A stretch of DNA of 64,000 bases from Allobogoriella deserti (GTDB lineage: Bacteria > Actinomycetota > Actinomycetes > Actinomycetales > Actinomycetaceae): contig NZ_JBHUEE010000002.1 in the NCBI RefSeq assembly GCF_042680605.1, positions 558,001-622,000 of the forward strand. Direction: 5' to 3'. The notes under the pieces are model-generated. The model had not been told where the DNA came from. It was given only the letters and a program-made list of their open reading frames with translations, and searched no databases. Positions 34,382 to 41,689 of the stretch are shown piece after piece; within the stretch, counting starts at the first letter, position 1; each line of letters opens with the position of its first letter. A program made the position numbers and the translations under genes.

Positions 34382-35445
34382 GCCCGTCCGGCGTCTCCTG
34401 AGTCGTCCTGATCGGGTCCGGCGGCCTTCTCAGCGCTCGGGGCGGCGTCCTTCTCGGCCTTCGCGCCGGACTTCCTCCGGCCACCGGCGCCGGCCTTCTT
34501 CCGGCCGGCGGCGGTGCTCTTCCTGCCACCGGCAGGCGGAGCCTGCGCTGCGGTCTCGTCATCGTTCTTCGTCTCAGCTGCGGCGTCGCCCGAGTTGCCG
34601 GCGGCATCGTCATTCGTGCCGTCGTCTGCACCGTCACCGGTGCTCTCGGAGCGGACCGGCCGCAGCGGTTCGGTGGCGATGACTTCGAGGTCGCGCTCGT
34701 CGATGACCGGGTCCGCCGGCTTCCACAGCCGGGCCGGCTCGGGCCCCCGGGTCTCGGAGTGCGCGCCGCAGCCATGATCGACGGAGACGACGCGACCGTC
34801 GTCCGGGGACCACTCGTTCGCGCACACCCCGAACATGCGGCGGGGCGACCCGGCAAGCTTGAGGAAGAAGCCGCATGTGGAGCACGGGGCCTTCGCTGCC
34901 TTGGCGGCGGGCGCGTTCGGGCCGTGGTCGCCCTCGTACCAGCGGGTCATCGCCTGGCGGCGCCCGTCCGCGTTGAGCACACGCCGGCGGCCGAGGCCGA
35001 GCTCGAAGATGGCGAGCTCGTCGAGGTCCTCCTCCCCAGTGGCCTCGAAGCCCTGCTCGAGCCGTGGGTCCTCTTCGACGTACGGCAGCACATCACCGGG
35101 GCCGACGTCCTCGGGGCTGAGCCGCTCGGCCCAGGGCACCCACTCCGGGGCGAGGATGGCGTCGTCGCCCGGCAGGAGGGCGACCTCACAGATCGTCGCG
35201 GTGCGGGCACGTGGCGGGCGGGCGAGCGTGACGGCCCAGCACCAACCGCGGTACCCGGGCACGTGGGCCTGGAAGACATGGGTGAGGAGTCGCTCCGCTT
35301 CGACAACCACGCCCAGGTGCTCCCCGAGCTCGCCCGGCCGTGCCATGCGTTCGGCGGCCGAGCGCGCGAGGTCGACGGCTCCGGCAAGGACCGTCTCCTT
35401 GCCCGGAGCGGTGGTCACGCGCGACTTGGTCAAGGCGGCAGGCAC
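34378..35445 (-). CDS. DUF3027 protein with a four-cysteine cluster and basic tail
   Basis: A 355-residue actinobacterial protein of the DUF3027 family. The core (about 1-230) contains GYRGWCWAVTLARPPRARTATICEVALLPG, shown here in its recognisable two halves (GYRGWCWAVTLARPP and ATICEVALLPGDDAIL), and APEWVPWAERL. A CSTCGFF motif is followed by FGVCANEWSPDDGRVV and DHGCGAHSE, a likely zinc-binding set. The tail (about 270-355) is low-complexity Ala/Lys/Asp/Gly with AGRKK-like repeats, perhaps for nucleic-acid binding. GTG at 35445 is chosen as the first start giving the family N-terminus. Its downstream partner is the sacsin-type ATPase. In relatives the upstream neighbour is typically a cold-shock gene, here displaced to 62.6 kb. 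Confidence 0.85.
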   Translation of the reverse strand: MPAALTKSRVTTAPGKETVLAGAVDLARSAAERMARPGELGEHLGVVVEAERLLTHVFQAHVPGYRGWCWAVTLARPPRARTATICEVALLPGDDAILAPEWVPWAERLSPEDVGPGDVLPYVEEDPRLEQGFEATGEEDLDELAIFELGLGRRRVLNADGRRQAMTRWYEGDHGPNAPAAKAAKAPCSTCGFFLKLAGSPRRMFGVCANEWSPDDGRVVSVDHGCGAHSETRGPEPARLWKPADPVIDERDLEVIATEPLRPVRSESTGDGADDGTNDDAAGNSGDAAAETKNDDETAAQAPPAGGRKSTAAGRKKAGAGGRRKSGAKAEKDAAPSAEKAAGPDQDDSGDAGRA

Positions 35446-35506
35446 GCCGGACAGTCTACGGGCTGGGTCGGGTGCGGGGTCGTCGTCCCGATCGGCCCAC
35501 GACCCG

Positions 35507-35556
35507 AACGAAGTTGCAGAATCCGCGCGTTTTTCGACGGATTCTGCAACCTCGTT
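35507..35556 (+). repeat. 50-bp dispersed palindromic repeat, copy 2
   Basis: Same element as 4183 and 36656, with a 19-bp stem containing a single mismatch (A where the others have G, sixth base) and the centre CGCGTTTTTCGA. It lies between the DUF3027 start and the end of the DUF559-type gene. Confidence 0.9.
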
Positions 35557-35588
35557 CGCGGATCGCGCTCGTTCGCGGATCGCGCGGC

Positions 35589-36506
35589 TCAGGCCGGCTG
35601 AGCCTGCCGCAACGCCTGGAGGATCTGGGTGATCACGAGATCCGGCTGTTCGTTCACCTGGCTCCACGTGAACTGCAGCACCGCGTACCCCGCCAGCAAC
35701 AGGGCATTCCGCCGGGCCCGATCCCTCTCGTGATCTCGATGAGCCTCCTCGCCGTCGGCCTCGATGATTACCCGGTGGGCGGGGAAGAGCACGTCCACGT
35801 TCGCGAGGATCCGGCCTCCGACCACGACCGGCACGTTCGCCTCCCAGCCGGTCAGTCCTGCTTGGCGCAAGAGCTGGTGGAGCCGCCGCTCGAGCTCGCT
35901 CAGCGCGCCACCCTCGGTCAGTGCGACGAGATGGCGCAACTGCCGCACGCCTGGTCGTCCTCGCCGCGCCTCGATCTCCTGGGTGAGGTCGTCCAGGGTC
36001 ACGACCTCCCGGGTGCGCAACCACGCCAGCAACCGTTCGGCCTCCCGCGGCGGCAGGAGCGCCAGACAGTCGAGAGCGGTGCGACGTCTGCTCGTCACGC
36101 CGGTGGCATATCTCCGGACAACGTCGTCGGCGTCGACGGGGTGGACGTGTGGAGTGAGGCCCCGGTAGGAGGCTCGGCGGCCTTCGACGGCGAGATGCGT
36201 CTCGCCGTCGTCGGCGATCGGGAAGTCGTGCAGCAGGCCCGCCGTGCGGTGGCAGACGATCGCCGTCGGCCAGGTCAGCCCGCCGGCCACCGCTCGGCGG
36301 CGAGCCGAATCGGGTTCCTCTCCGGCGAGGTCGCCGTGGTCGATCAGGCCTCGACCCGCGACCGGGATCCACCGCTCGTTCGCGATGCGGCGCCGGGCGA
36401 CGGCCGGCGTGAGACCAGCGCGGTAGGCCATGGCCGTGGTGAAGACGCCGAGCACCGACAGACGACACAGCGCACGCTCGGCGATGTCGCGTTCGTTCCG
36501 GTTCAT
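35589..36506 (-). CDS. AbiEi-like/DUF559 (Vsr-fold) protein
   Basis: A 305-residue protein in two parts. The N-terminal 60 residues (LGVFTTAMAYRAGLTPAVARRRIANERW) resemble the winged-helix AbiEi antitoxin N-domain seen in many actinobacterial proteins. The C-terminal part (about 205-300) is DUF559, related to the Vsr/very-short-patch repair endonuclease fold: LERRLHQLLRQAGL, ANVDVLFPAHRVIIEADGEEAH with the typical Asp and Glu of the nuclease core, RDHERDRARRNALLLAG and VLQFTW. Metal-dependent DNA cleavage is plausible from the family but untested. No second toxin or antitoxin gene is adjacent. The gene is bracketed by two same-orientation copies of the 50-bp palindrome. Confidence 0.75.
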   Translation of the reverse strand: MNRNERDIAERALCRLSVLGVFTTAMAYRAGLTPAVARRRIANERWIPVAGRGLIDHGDLAGEEPDSARRRAVAGGLTWPTAIVCHRTAGLLHDFPIADDGETHLAVEGRRASYRGLTPHVHPVDADDVVRRYATGVTSRRRTALDCLALLPPREAERLLAWLRTREVVTLDDLTQEIEARRGRPGVRQLRHLVALTEGGALSELERRLHQLLRQAGLTGWEANVPVVVGGRILANVDVLFPAHRVIIEADGEEAHRDHERDRARRNALLLAGYAVLQFTWSQVNEQPDLVITQILQALRQAQPA

Positions 36507-36655
36507 GGGCGAGATCGTGCGCGGGTCGTCGCGCCGGCGTGCGCGCCGTCCCCAGGTGAGGCCGCTCAAGGACAGGGCTGTGGACGGAGGGGGACCTCGA
36601 GGCCCGTGTGGATTCTGTGGTGCCCGCCGACGGTGACGACGCGGCCCAGCACGCG

Positions 36656-36705
36656 AACGAGGTTGCAGAATCCGCGCGTTTTTCGACGGATTCTGCAACC
36701 TCGTT
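36656..36705 (+). repeat. 50-bp dispersed palindromic repeat, copy 3
   Basis: A perfect 19-bp stem (AACGAGGTTGCAGAATCCG and its reverse complement) around CGCGTTTTTCGA. It lies between the DUF559-type gene promoter region and the end of the TRAP binding protein gene. Confidence 0.92.
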
Positions 36706-36719
36706 CCGATGGGGCGGCC

Positions 36720-37841
36720 TCAGCCGAGATGCTCGCGGCAGATCTCGCCGGGCGTGCGCTGGTCGCCGCTGGCGTTCTCCTCGAGAAGCTCGTGGTAACG
36801 GTCGAGGAAGGCCTGCGGGTCCTCGAGACCGCCCTCGACCGCGCCGGTCCACTGATCCATGTGCTGTGGCAGCGCCTCGTCCTCGAGCGCCTGCCCTTCC
36901 TCCTCGGTGCCGATCGGGTGGAACTCACCGCCGGCGTCCGCGATCGCCTCGCACGCCCCCTCGATCGCAGGGACGGCGTAGTCCGGCACGATCCCGTCCA
37001 GGATCTCCTCGCTGACCTCGGTGATGACGTCCTGCACGTCCCCCGGCAGGGACTCCCACGTCTCGAGGTTCATGGACCACATCATCATGACCATGCTGCC
37101 GGTGTGCTCGCCGAAGTCGTAGACGTAGGGCGCCACCTCGGCGACCTGACTCTGCGCGGCGAGCTCGATCGGGTAACTCGCACCGTCGAGGACGCCGCGT
37201 TCGATGGCCTCGTAGACCTCAACCGGCGCGATAGCGGCCGGGTCGGCACCGAGCACGTCGAGGTTGATCGACTGTCCGCCGGTGGAGCGCACGCTCAGCC
37301 CGTTCAGGTCCTCGAGGCTGTCCACCTCCTGCGCCATCGTGAGCTGGTGCGGACCGACCGGACTGAAGAACAGCAGGTGCTGGTTGGCGCTGTCGAACTC
37401 GGCCTGCCATTCCTCCGACTCGTTCCACAACTGCTGCATCGCCAGCCCCTGTGCCTGGATGTCGCTGGTCTGGAACGGCATGGAGCCGATCTCGGTGATG
37501 GGGAACTCGGCCGGGTTGTAGGACGAGGAGTGGAAGCCGAGGTCGGCGCGTCCGTCGCTGATGCAGGCACTGGTGTCGGCCAGCGAGCACAGCGACCCGT
37601 CGAAGTGGGTCTCGAACTGCACGCGACCATCGGTGCGTTCGGTGATCTGCTCCATCCACGGGTGCAGGTCCGGGTGCTGGTCGGACATCGTCGGCGAGGT
37701 CAGCACGAGAGTGAACTCGCCGGCGCCCCCGCCCCCGCCGTCGGCGCCGTCGTCGACCACGCCGCCCTCGCAGGACGCCAGTGCCAGGGTCGCGGCGGCG
37801 ACCCCTGCGATCCAGATGCCGGTGGTTCGTCTGCGGTGCAC
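36720..37841 (-). CDS. TRAP transporter DctP-type substrate-binding lipoprotein
   Basis: A 373-residue exported protein. The signal ends in LALASC (lipobox Cys about residue 24), followed by a Gly-rich linker. The mature part is of the DctP fold: FTLVLTSPTMSDQHPDLHPWMEQITERTDGRVQ near the start, GRADLGFHSSSYNPAEFPITE, then LNGLSVRSTGGQSINLDVLGADPAAI and EVYEAIERGVLDGASY, the usual ligand loop with an Arg (SVRS) to bind a carboxylate. The GTG start follows AAGGAGAG. The DctQ and DctM membrane subunits that should accompany it are absent from the window, so it is an orphan here. The CoA ligase gene upstream on the same strand suggests an organic-acid substrate. Confidence 0.85.
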   Translation of the reverse strand: MHRRRTTGIWIAGVAAATLALASCEGGVVDDGADGGGGGAGEFTLVLTSPTMSDQHPDLHPWMEQITERTDGRVQFETHFDGSLCSLADTSACISDGRADLGFHSSSYNPAEFPITEIGSMPFQTSDIQAQGLAMQQLWNESEEWQAEFDSANQHLLFFSPVGPHQLTMAQEVDSLEDLNGLSVRSTGGQSINLDVLGADPAAIAPVEVYEAIERGVLDGASYPIELAAQSQVAEVAPYVYDFGEHTGSMVMMMWSMNLETWESLPGDVQDVITEVSEEILDGIVPDYAVPAIEGACEAIADAGGEFHPIGTEEEGQALEDEALPQHMDQWTGAVEGGLEDPQAFLDRYHELLEENASGDQRTPGEICREHLG

Positions 37842-37892
37842 GATCTCTCCTTCGAGGTCGGGCCGGCCCGCGCCGTCGCGCTGCCGGATCGG

Positions 37893-39218
37893 TCAGTTCC
37901 GGACATAGGTGAGGGCGTTCTTCATCATGCCGAGCGGGATGCTGCCGGGCTCGAGCGCCTCGACAGCCACGCGCACACGCAACGCGGTACGTACGTGCTC
38001 CTCGATCTCGGCGGCGAGTGCGCCGTCGCCGAGGTCGGCGATCTCGACCTCGAGCGGGATGGGGGCGTCGAACCGGACCTGGTCGGCGTGATCCTTGCGC
38101 AGTCGCATCGGGCCGGCGATCCGGTCGGCGAAGCGGTCCATGACGACATCGCGGATGTCACCGGGGAAGACGTTCATGGCCTTGTAGATGAGCATGTCGT
38201 CGGTGCGGCCGACGCATTCCACGCGCGGGCTCATCCGCCCGCAGGCGCACGAGGTGCCGACCACGCGCATGTGGTCGCGCGAGCGGTAGCGCACCACCGG
38301 CGTCGCCTCGCGGTTCAGGTGGGTGTAGACGGCCTCTCCCAGTGCGCCGTCGTCCCAGGCGACCGGCTCCCCGGTACCGGGATCGATCAGCTCGACGTGG
38401 ACGTCACGGGCCGCGGTGAAGTGCATCCCCGCACCGGCGCCGCACTGGGACCAGATGCCGGCGAGGACGTCGCACAGGCCCATGACCTCACTGAGCCGGC
38501 CGGCGCCCCACGCGTCCAGCACGCGCCGGCGTGCCTCCGGCTGGGCCATACCGGGCTCACCGCCGGCGAGGATCTGTCGGATCGGGAGGTCGCGGGCGGG
38601 GTAGCCGAGCTCCTGCTCACAGCGTTCGGAGAAGAAGGACACGAACGAGGCGGTGCCCATGAGGGTGTCCACCCGCAGCAGCTCGAGCTGCCGGCACATC
38701 CGTTCGGTGGTCTGGCCGCCGACCCAGGCGAGAGTCGCGCCGGCGGCTCGGATGGCGTCGGCGTAGGGCATCCCGCCGGCCACCATCGGCATGCCGGTCG
38801 TCAGCGCGACGACGTTCCCGGGGCCGACGCCGGCGGTGGTGATCCAGTTGGTCAGCGAGTCGGTCCACCGCTGCAGGTCGCGGGCAGTCAGGCCGTAGAA
38901 CGTCGGGTTGCCCGTGGTCCCGGAGGAGCCGACCACCTGGACGATGCGGTCGTTCGGCACGGACTGGAGCGTGCCGAGGAGCAGGTCCTCGGCACGCTCG
39001 CGCTGGTTCGCGCGGATGTCGTTCTTGGTGAGGAACGGGATCTGGTGCCAGGCGTCGTCCTCGGTGGCGTCCGCGACCGCCGCCTCGGGCAGGCGGTCGG
39101 CGTAGAAGCCGGACCGGCGACGCAGGTCGGTGAGGTACCCGGGCAGCTGCGCACGCTGCCACGCCAGGACCTCGTGCCACGGCCTGGTGTCGAGCTCCGG
39201 GTCCCACAGCTGCGTCAC
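37893..39218 (-). CDS. Phenylacetate-CoA ligase-family adenylate-forming enzyme
   Basis: A 441-residue AMP-binding enzyme of the PaaK type. It has the P-loop-like signature VGSSGTTGNPTFYGLT (about 97-112), a central GMPMVAGGMPYADAIRAAG, EVMGLCDV in place of the usual YGxTE motif, and RYRSRDHM. A C-terminal domain has VGRTDDMLIYKAMNVFPGDI, where the conserved Lys region lies further on. Cys-x-Cys-Gly (CACGRMSP) also occurs, as in PaaK. These enzymes join an aryl or other carboxylic acid to CoA at ATP cost. GTG start with AAGGAA upstream. It is 51 bases from the TRAP binding protein on the same strand, suggesting capture and activation of one carboxylate; the identity is unknown. Confidence 0.85.
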   Translation of the reverse strand: MTQLWDPELDTRPWHEVLAWQRAQLPGYLTDLRRRSGFYADRLPEAAVADATEDDAWHQIPFLTKNDIRANQRERAEDLLLGTLQSVPNDRIVQVVGSSGTTGNPTFYGLTARDLQRWTDSLTNWITTAGVGPGNVVALTTGMPMVAGGMPYADAIRAAGATLAWVGGQTTERMCRQLELLRVDTLMGTASFVSFFSERCEQELGYPARDLPIRQILAGGEPGMAQPEARRRVLDAWGAGRLSEVMGLCDVLAGIWSQCGAGAGMHFTAARDVHVELIDPGTGEPVAWDDGALGEAVYTHLNREATPVVRYRSRDHMRVVGTSCACGRMSPRVECVGRTDDMLIYKAMNVFPGDIRDVVMDRFADRIAGPMRLRKDHADQVRFDAPIPLEVEIADLGDGALAAEIEEHVRTALRVRVAVEALEPGSIPLGMMKNALTYVRN

Positions 39219-39398
39219 TCACGTTCCTTCCCCCGGCAGTGGGCGGCATCGTCACCGCCCGTTCACGGTAAAGGGACGCCGTGTCACGAGCGTGCGGCCT
39301 TCCGCCGACTGGAAGCGCGTGTCGCGCGGCTCCGTCGCGGCGGCCCGTCGCATCGGCCTGATGCGCTGGCGCCGGCCGCCGCGACGGTGGACCGCGCG

Positions 39399-40344
39399 TC
39401 AGCGCCGCAGCAGGTCCGCGAGCGCCGCGTCGAACGTCGGGAACTCGAACTCCCAGCCGAGGTCGGCGAGGACCGCCGAGGTGGTGTGCCGCCCGGTGAG
39501 GGCGAGCAGCGGATCGGTCCGCAGGAACACGCTGCCGAGCCGGACGAGCGGGGCCGGCGTCGGGAGACCGAACCGCCGCCCGGCCGCCCGCCGGAGGCCC
39601 GCCATCAGGTCCCGGTTCCGGATCGGCCGGTCGGTCGCGGCGATGACCGTGCCGGGCGGGAGGTCGACGCCGGGTTCCAGGCCCAGAGCTGCGCGGGCGA
39701 TCCGCAGCCAGTCGCGGATGTGGATCCAGCTGAACCACTGCCGGCCGGTGCCGACCGTGCCGCCCACGCCGAGCTTGGCCAGGAGCATGAGCCGGTCGAG
39801 CGCCGGGGTGTCCGCGTCGACCACGACCGAGGTGCGCAGTGTCACGAGGTGTGCGGTGTGTGCGTCGGCGGCGGCCGCCTCCCAGGGCCGGGCGACGCCG
39901 GTCATCTGCGGCAGTCCCGGGTCCGGGATTGGGCTCGACTCGGTGATCCGCTGTTCGCCGGCGTCGGAGTAGATCGCCGTCGTCGAGGCCTGGAGCCAGC
40001 GCGACACCGGAGCCGCGAGTCGCGTACTGGCCTCGACGAGGGCTCGGGTGGCCTCGACGCGGGAGTCACGCAGCTGGTCGATGTTGGCCTCGGTCGGGCG
40101 GCAGTCCACGAGCTTCCCGGCGAGATTGACGACGGCGGCCCCCGCCCTCCGCCGTCGGGCGCAACTCGTCCGCCCAGTCGCCGACCGTGTGGGCGTCCCA
40201 CGCCACCTCCCGCACATCCGCGCCGCCGTAGTCCGCGCGTCCGGGCGAGCGCGTCAGGACGACTGTCTCGTGGCCGGGCGCGGCAAGGTCGGCGGCGAGC
40301 GCCCGGCCCAGTGAGCCGGACCCGCCGGCGATGACGATCTTCAT
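39399..40344 (-). pseudogene. Frameshifted NAD-dependent epimerase (TIGR01777/DUF1731 family)
   Basis: The N-terminal frame gives MKIVIAGGSGSLGRALAADLA, a Rossmann GGxGxxGxxL motif, and runs to about 40140. The continuation AAVVNLAGKLVDCRPT is in another frame and goes on through WLQASTTAIYSD, QWFSWIHIRDWL and a C-terminal DUF1731-like end (SAVLADLGWEFEFPTFDAALADLL). The shift lies at a run of five C (40139-40143, G on the coding strand). One base fewer would restore a single reading frame of about 315 codons. Either the gene is inactivated or the base is a sequencing error. The intact family are sugar-nucleotide-epimerase-like oxidoreductases, also linked to cell-division inhibition. No operon partner is seen. 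Confidence 0.8.
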
Positions 40345-40570
40345 CGTCCCCCACCCTGCCAGGTCCGTCGGCCGCCCGACGTCAACCGCACGAGATCTCG
40401 CCGCAGTCCGTCGGCGCGATCACCCGCGGCCCAGACGACATAGGGGCTCTGCGAGCGGGCGTCGCCTTCACGAAAGGGATGGATCGCTGATAGGCGGCCC
40501 CCAGCGGTCAGCGAGCCGACGGCTAAAGCTCCTGGGCGTCGACGTCGCGGCACGGCGCCACCCGCCTCAT

Positions 40571-40876
40571 CTACTGAGCAGATCCCGGAGCTTTGCCGGC
40601 AGTCTCGGTCAGCGTCTGCATGAGGCGACCGAACTGCTTGCGGCCATCGGCACTGAGCTCAACCAGGGTGTAGCTGTAGCGGTTCTTGCGTAGCTTGTTC
40701 ACCTCGATGAGCCCGCGAGCTTCGAGGTCGCGGATGATCTTGGAGAGATCGGGGGTTGTCATGCCGGTGACCTCTTGCAGGGCGGGGTAGTCCGCTTGCT
40801 CGACCTGGTTGAGGTGCGCCAGCGTGACGAAGCGCTTGGGTGTGAGCAGGTGTGCGTCCAGGTCCTGATATCCCAT
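40571..40876 (-). CDS. Winged-helix (MarR/HTH_27-type) transcriptional regulator
   Basis: A roughly 101-residue protein. DLDAHLLTPKRFVTLAHLNQVEQADYPALQEVTGMTTPDLSKIIRDLEARGLIEVNK contains the elements LLTPKRFVTLAHLN, a recognition helix TTPDLSKIIRDLEARGLI and a wing (KNRYSYTLVELSADG). This is the short winged-helix regulator family that is often paired with a small membrane protein. The start is the ATG at 40876, giving the usual LDxxLLTPKR opening; longer versions overlap the upstream membrane gene. Base composition looks less GC-rich than the neighbours. It likely controls its own two-gene unit, inferred from gene pairing. Confidence 0.75.
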   Translation of the reverse strand: MGYQDLDAHLLTPKRFVTLAHLNQVEQADYPALQEVTGMTTPDLSKIIRDLEARGLIEVNKLRKNRYSYTLVELSADGRKQFGRLMQTLTETAGKAPGSAQ

Positions 40877-40884
40877 GGCTGGCT

Positions 40885-41340
40885 TCAGCGCCGAATGAGG
40901 AGCCAAAGGTAGTACGCGAGCCACGCTGCTGGGGCTAGCCCTCCGAGTACGAGAAGCTCTGGAAATGGAGCGGCCTCCCCGAACCGAATCGCCCGGTAGA
41001 TGGGCAGGATCAGCCAGGCACCGAACACCGCGGCGACCAGGCTGGTCGGTCCGAGCCGGGGCTCGTTGGTTCGCTGCCGACGGCTGGCGATCCAGCTACT
41101 GCCGATGATGATAGCCGCCACGGCCGGAAGGATCGCCCACCAAGGATGCCCTGAGAGGGCCAACACTCCGGAGGCGAGTGACAGCCCAGCAGTGGCGATC
41201 GCACTGACATGGTCTCGGAACCCGAGCTGACGACGCGGGCGGGCAGGTACGGAATCGAGTAGTGCCTGAGCCTGCTGGGGCGTCAAAGACTGGACTGTCT
41301 CGAACCGGCGCGGATAGTGCTCGTGGTTCGATCCGTTCAT
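40885..41340 (-). CDS. Four-helix membrane protein, partner of the regulator
   Basis: A 151-residue protein with a soluble N-terminal part (about 1-40, PRRFETVQSLTPQQAQALLDSVPARPRRQLG) and four membrane helices (about 47-62, 67-83, 102-118, 126-147). No named family is evident. The stop lies 8 bases before the winged-helix regulator start, so the two are cotranscribed. Small membrane proteins paired with such regulators are common in actinobacteria and are often of unknown function. Its lower GC content and that of its partner set them apart from the flanking genes. Confidence 0.65.
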   Translation of the reverse strand: MNGSNHEHYPRRFETVQSLTPQQAQALLDSVPARPRRQLGFRDHVSAIATAGLSLASGVLALSGHPWWAILPAVAAIIIGSSWIASRRQRTNEPRLGPTSLVAAVFGAWLILPIYRAIRFGEAAPFPELLVLGGLAPAAWLAYYLWLLIRR

Positions 41341-41520
41341 TTCGCCAGTCTCGCATCTACTTGCACAGCTCGCAACTGGAGCGATCCGGGCGGCCCTCAC
41401 GGAGAATCGCCAGCCTTGCGCCATAAACGGTCGTTCCCGGTTCTCCTCTGTCGTGAGGGTGACCGTGAGCTTCTCGACTTCTTGGTAAAGGCGTGCGCCA
41501 CGCATCCGTCGCGGTAGCCC

Positions 41521-41547
41521 TATACCTTTTCACGGTAGAAAGGTGTA
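41521..41547. promoter_or_regulatory. Near-palindromic operator-like site
   Basis: TATACCTTT (41521-41529) and AAAGGTGTA (41539-41547) are an inverted repeat with one mismatch and a 9-base centre. It is immediately upstream of the start of a 42-residue open frame and about 180 bases upstream of the divergent membrane/regulator pair, so it may be their operator or carry a -10 element. Confidence 0.35.
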
Positions 41548-41550
41548 CCG

Positions 41551-41679
41551 ATGAGCGCGAACCAGATCGACGATCTCCTCGAGCGCAGCGACCGCGAGAT
41601 GGACGCGATGGGGCATCCGTCGCTCGCCACTGACGACCTCTACGACGAGCACGGGCCGCCAGCAGTTCCCCCCGGGTAG
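41551..41679 (+). CDS. Possible 42-residue acidic small protein
   Basis: An ATG preceded by GAAAGGTG opens a 42-codon frame ending at TAG 41677-41679. The product is acidic and helical in its first half (NQIDDLLERSDREMDAMG), then Asp/Pro-rich (DDLYDEHGPPAVPPG). There is no Cys, no leader-like double-Gly motif and no adjacent modifying enzyme, so I do not call it a peptide precursor. It is supported by the ribosome site and by the sequence bias rather than by homology. It converges on the dehydrogenase gene, leaving 10 bases between the stops. Confidence 0.45.
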   Translation: MSANQIDDLLERSDREMDAMGHPSLATDDLYDEHGPPAVPPG

Positions 41680-41689
41680 CACGCCCGCC

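Noticed and set aside
31349..35445. Sacsin-type ATPase plus DUF3027 as a new defence system
   Set aside because: The pair is widespread in actinobacteria next to housekeeping genes and has no nuclease or effector partner here.
35589..36506. A complete AbiE toxin-antitoxin system
   Set aside because: Only an AbiEi-type N-domain fused to DUF559 is present. No AbiEii nucleotidyltransferase gene is adjacent.
35340..40334. A 1664-codon plus-strand open frame
   Set aside because: It covers five recognised minus-strand genes in GC-rich DNA and has no domain-like sequence; it is a by-product of base composition.
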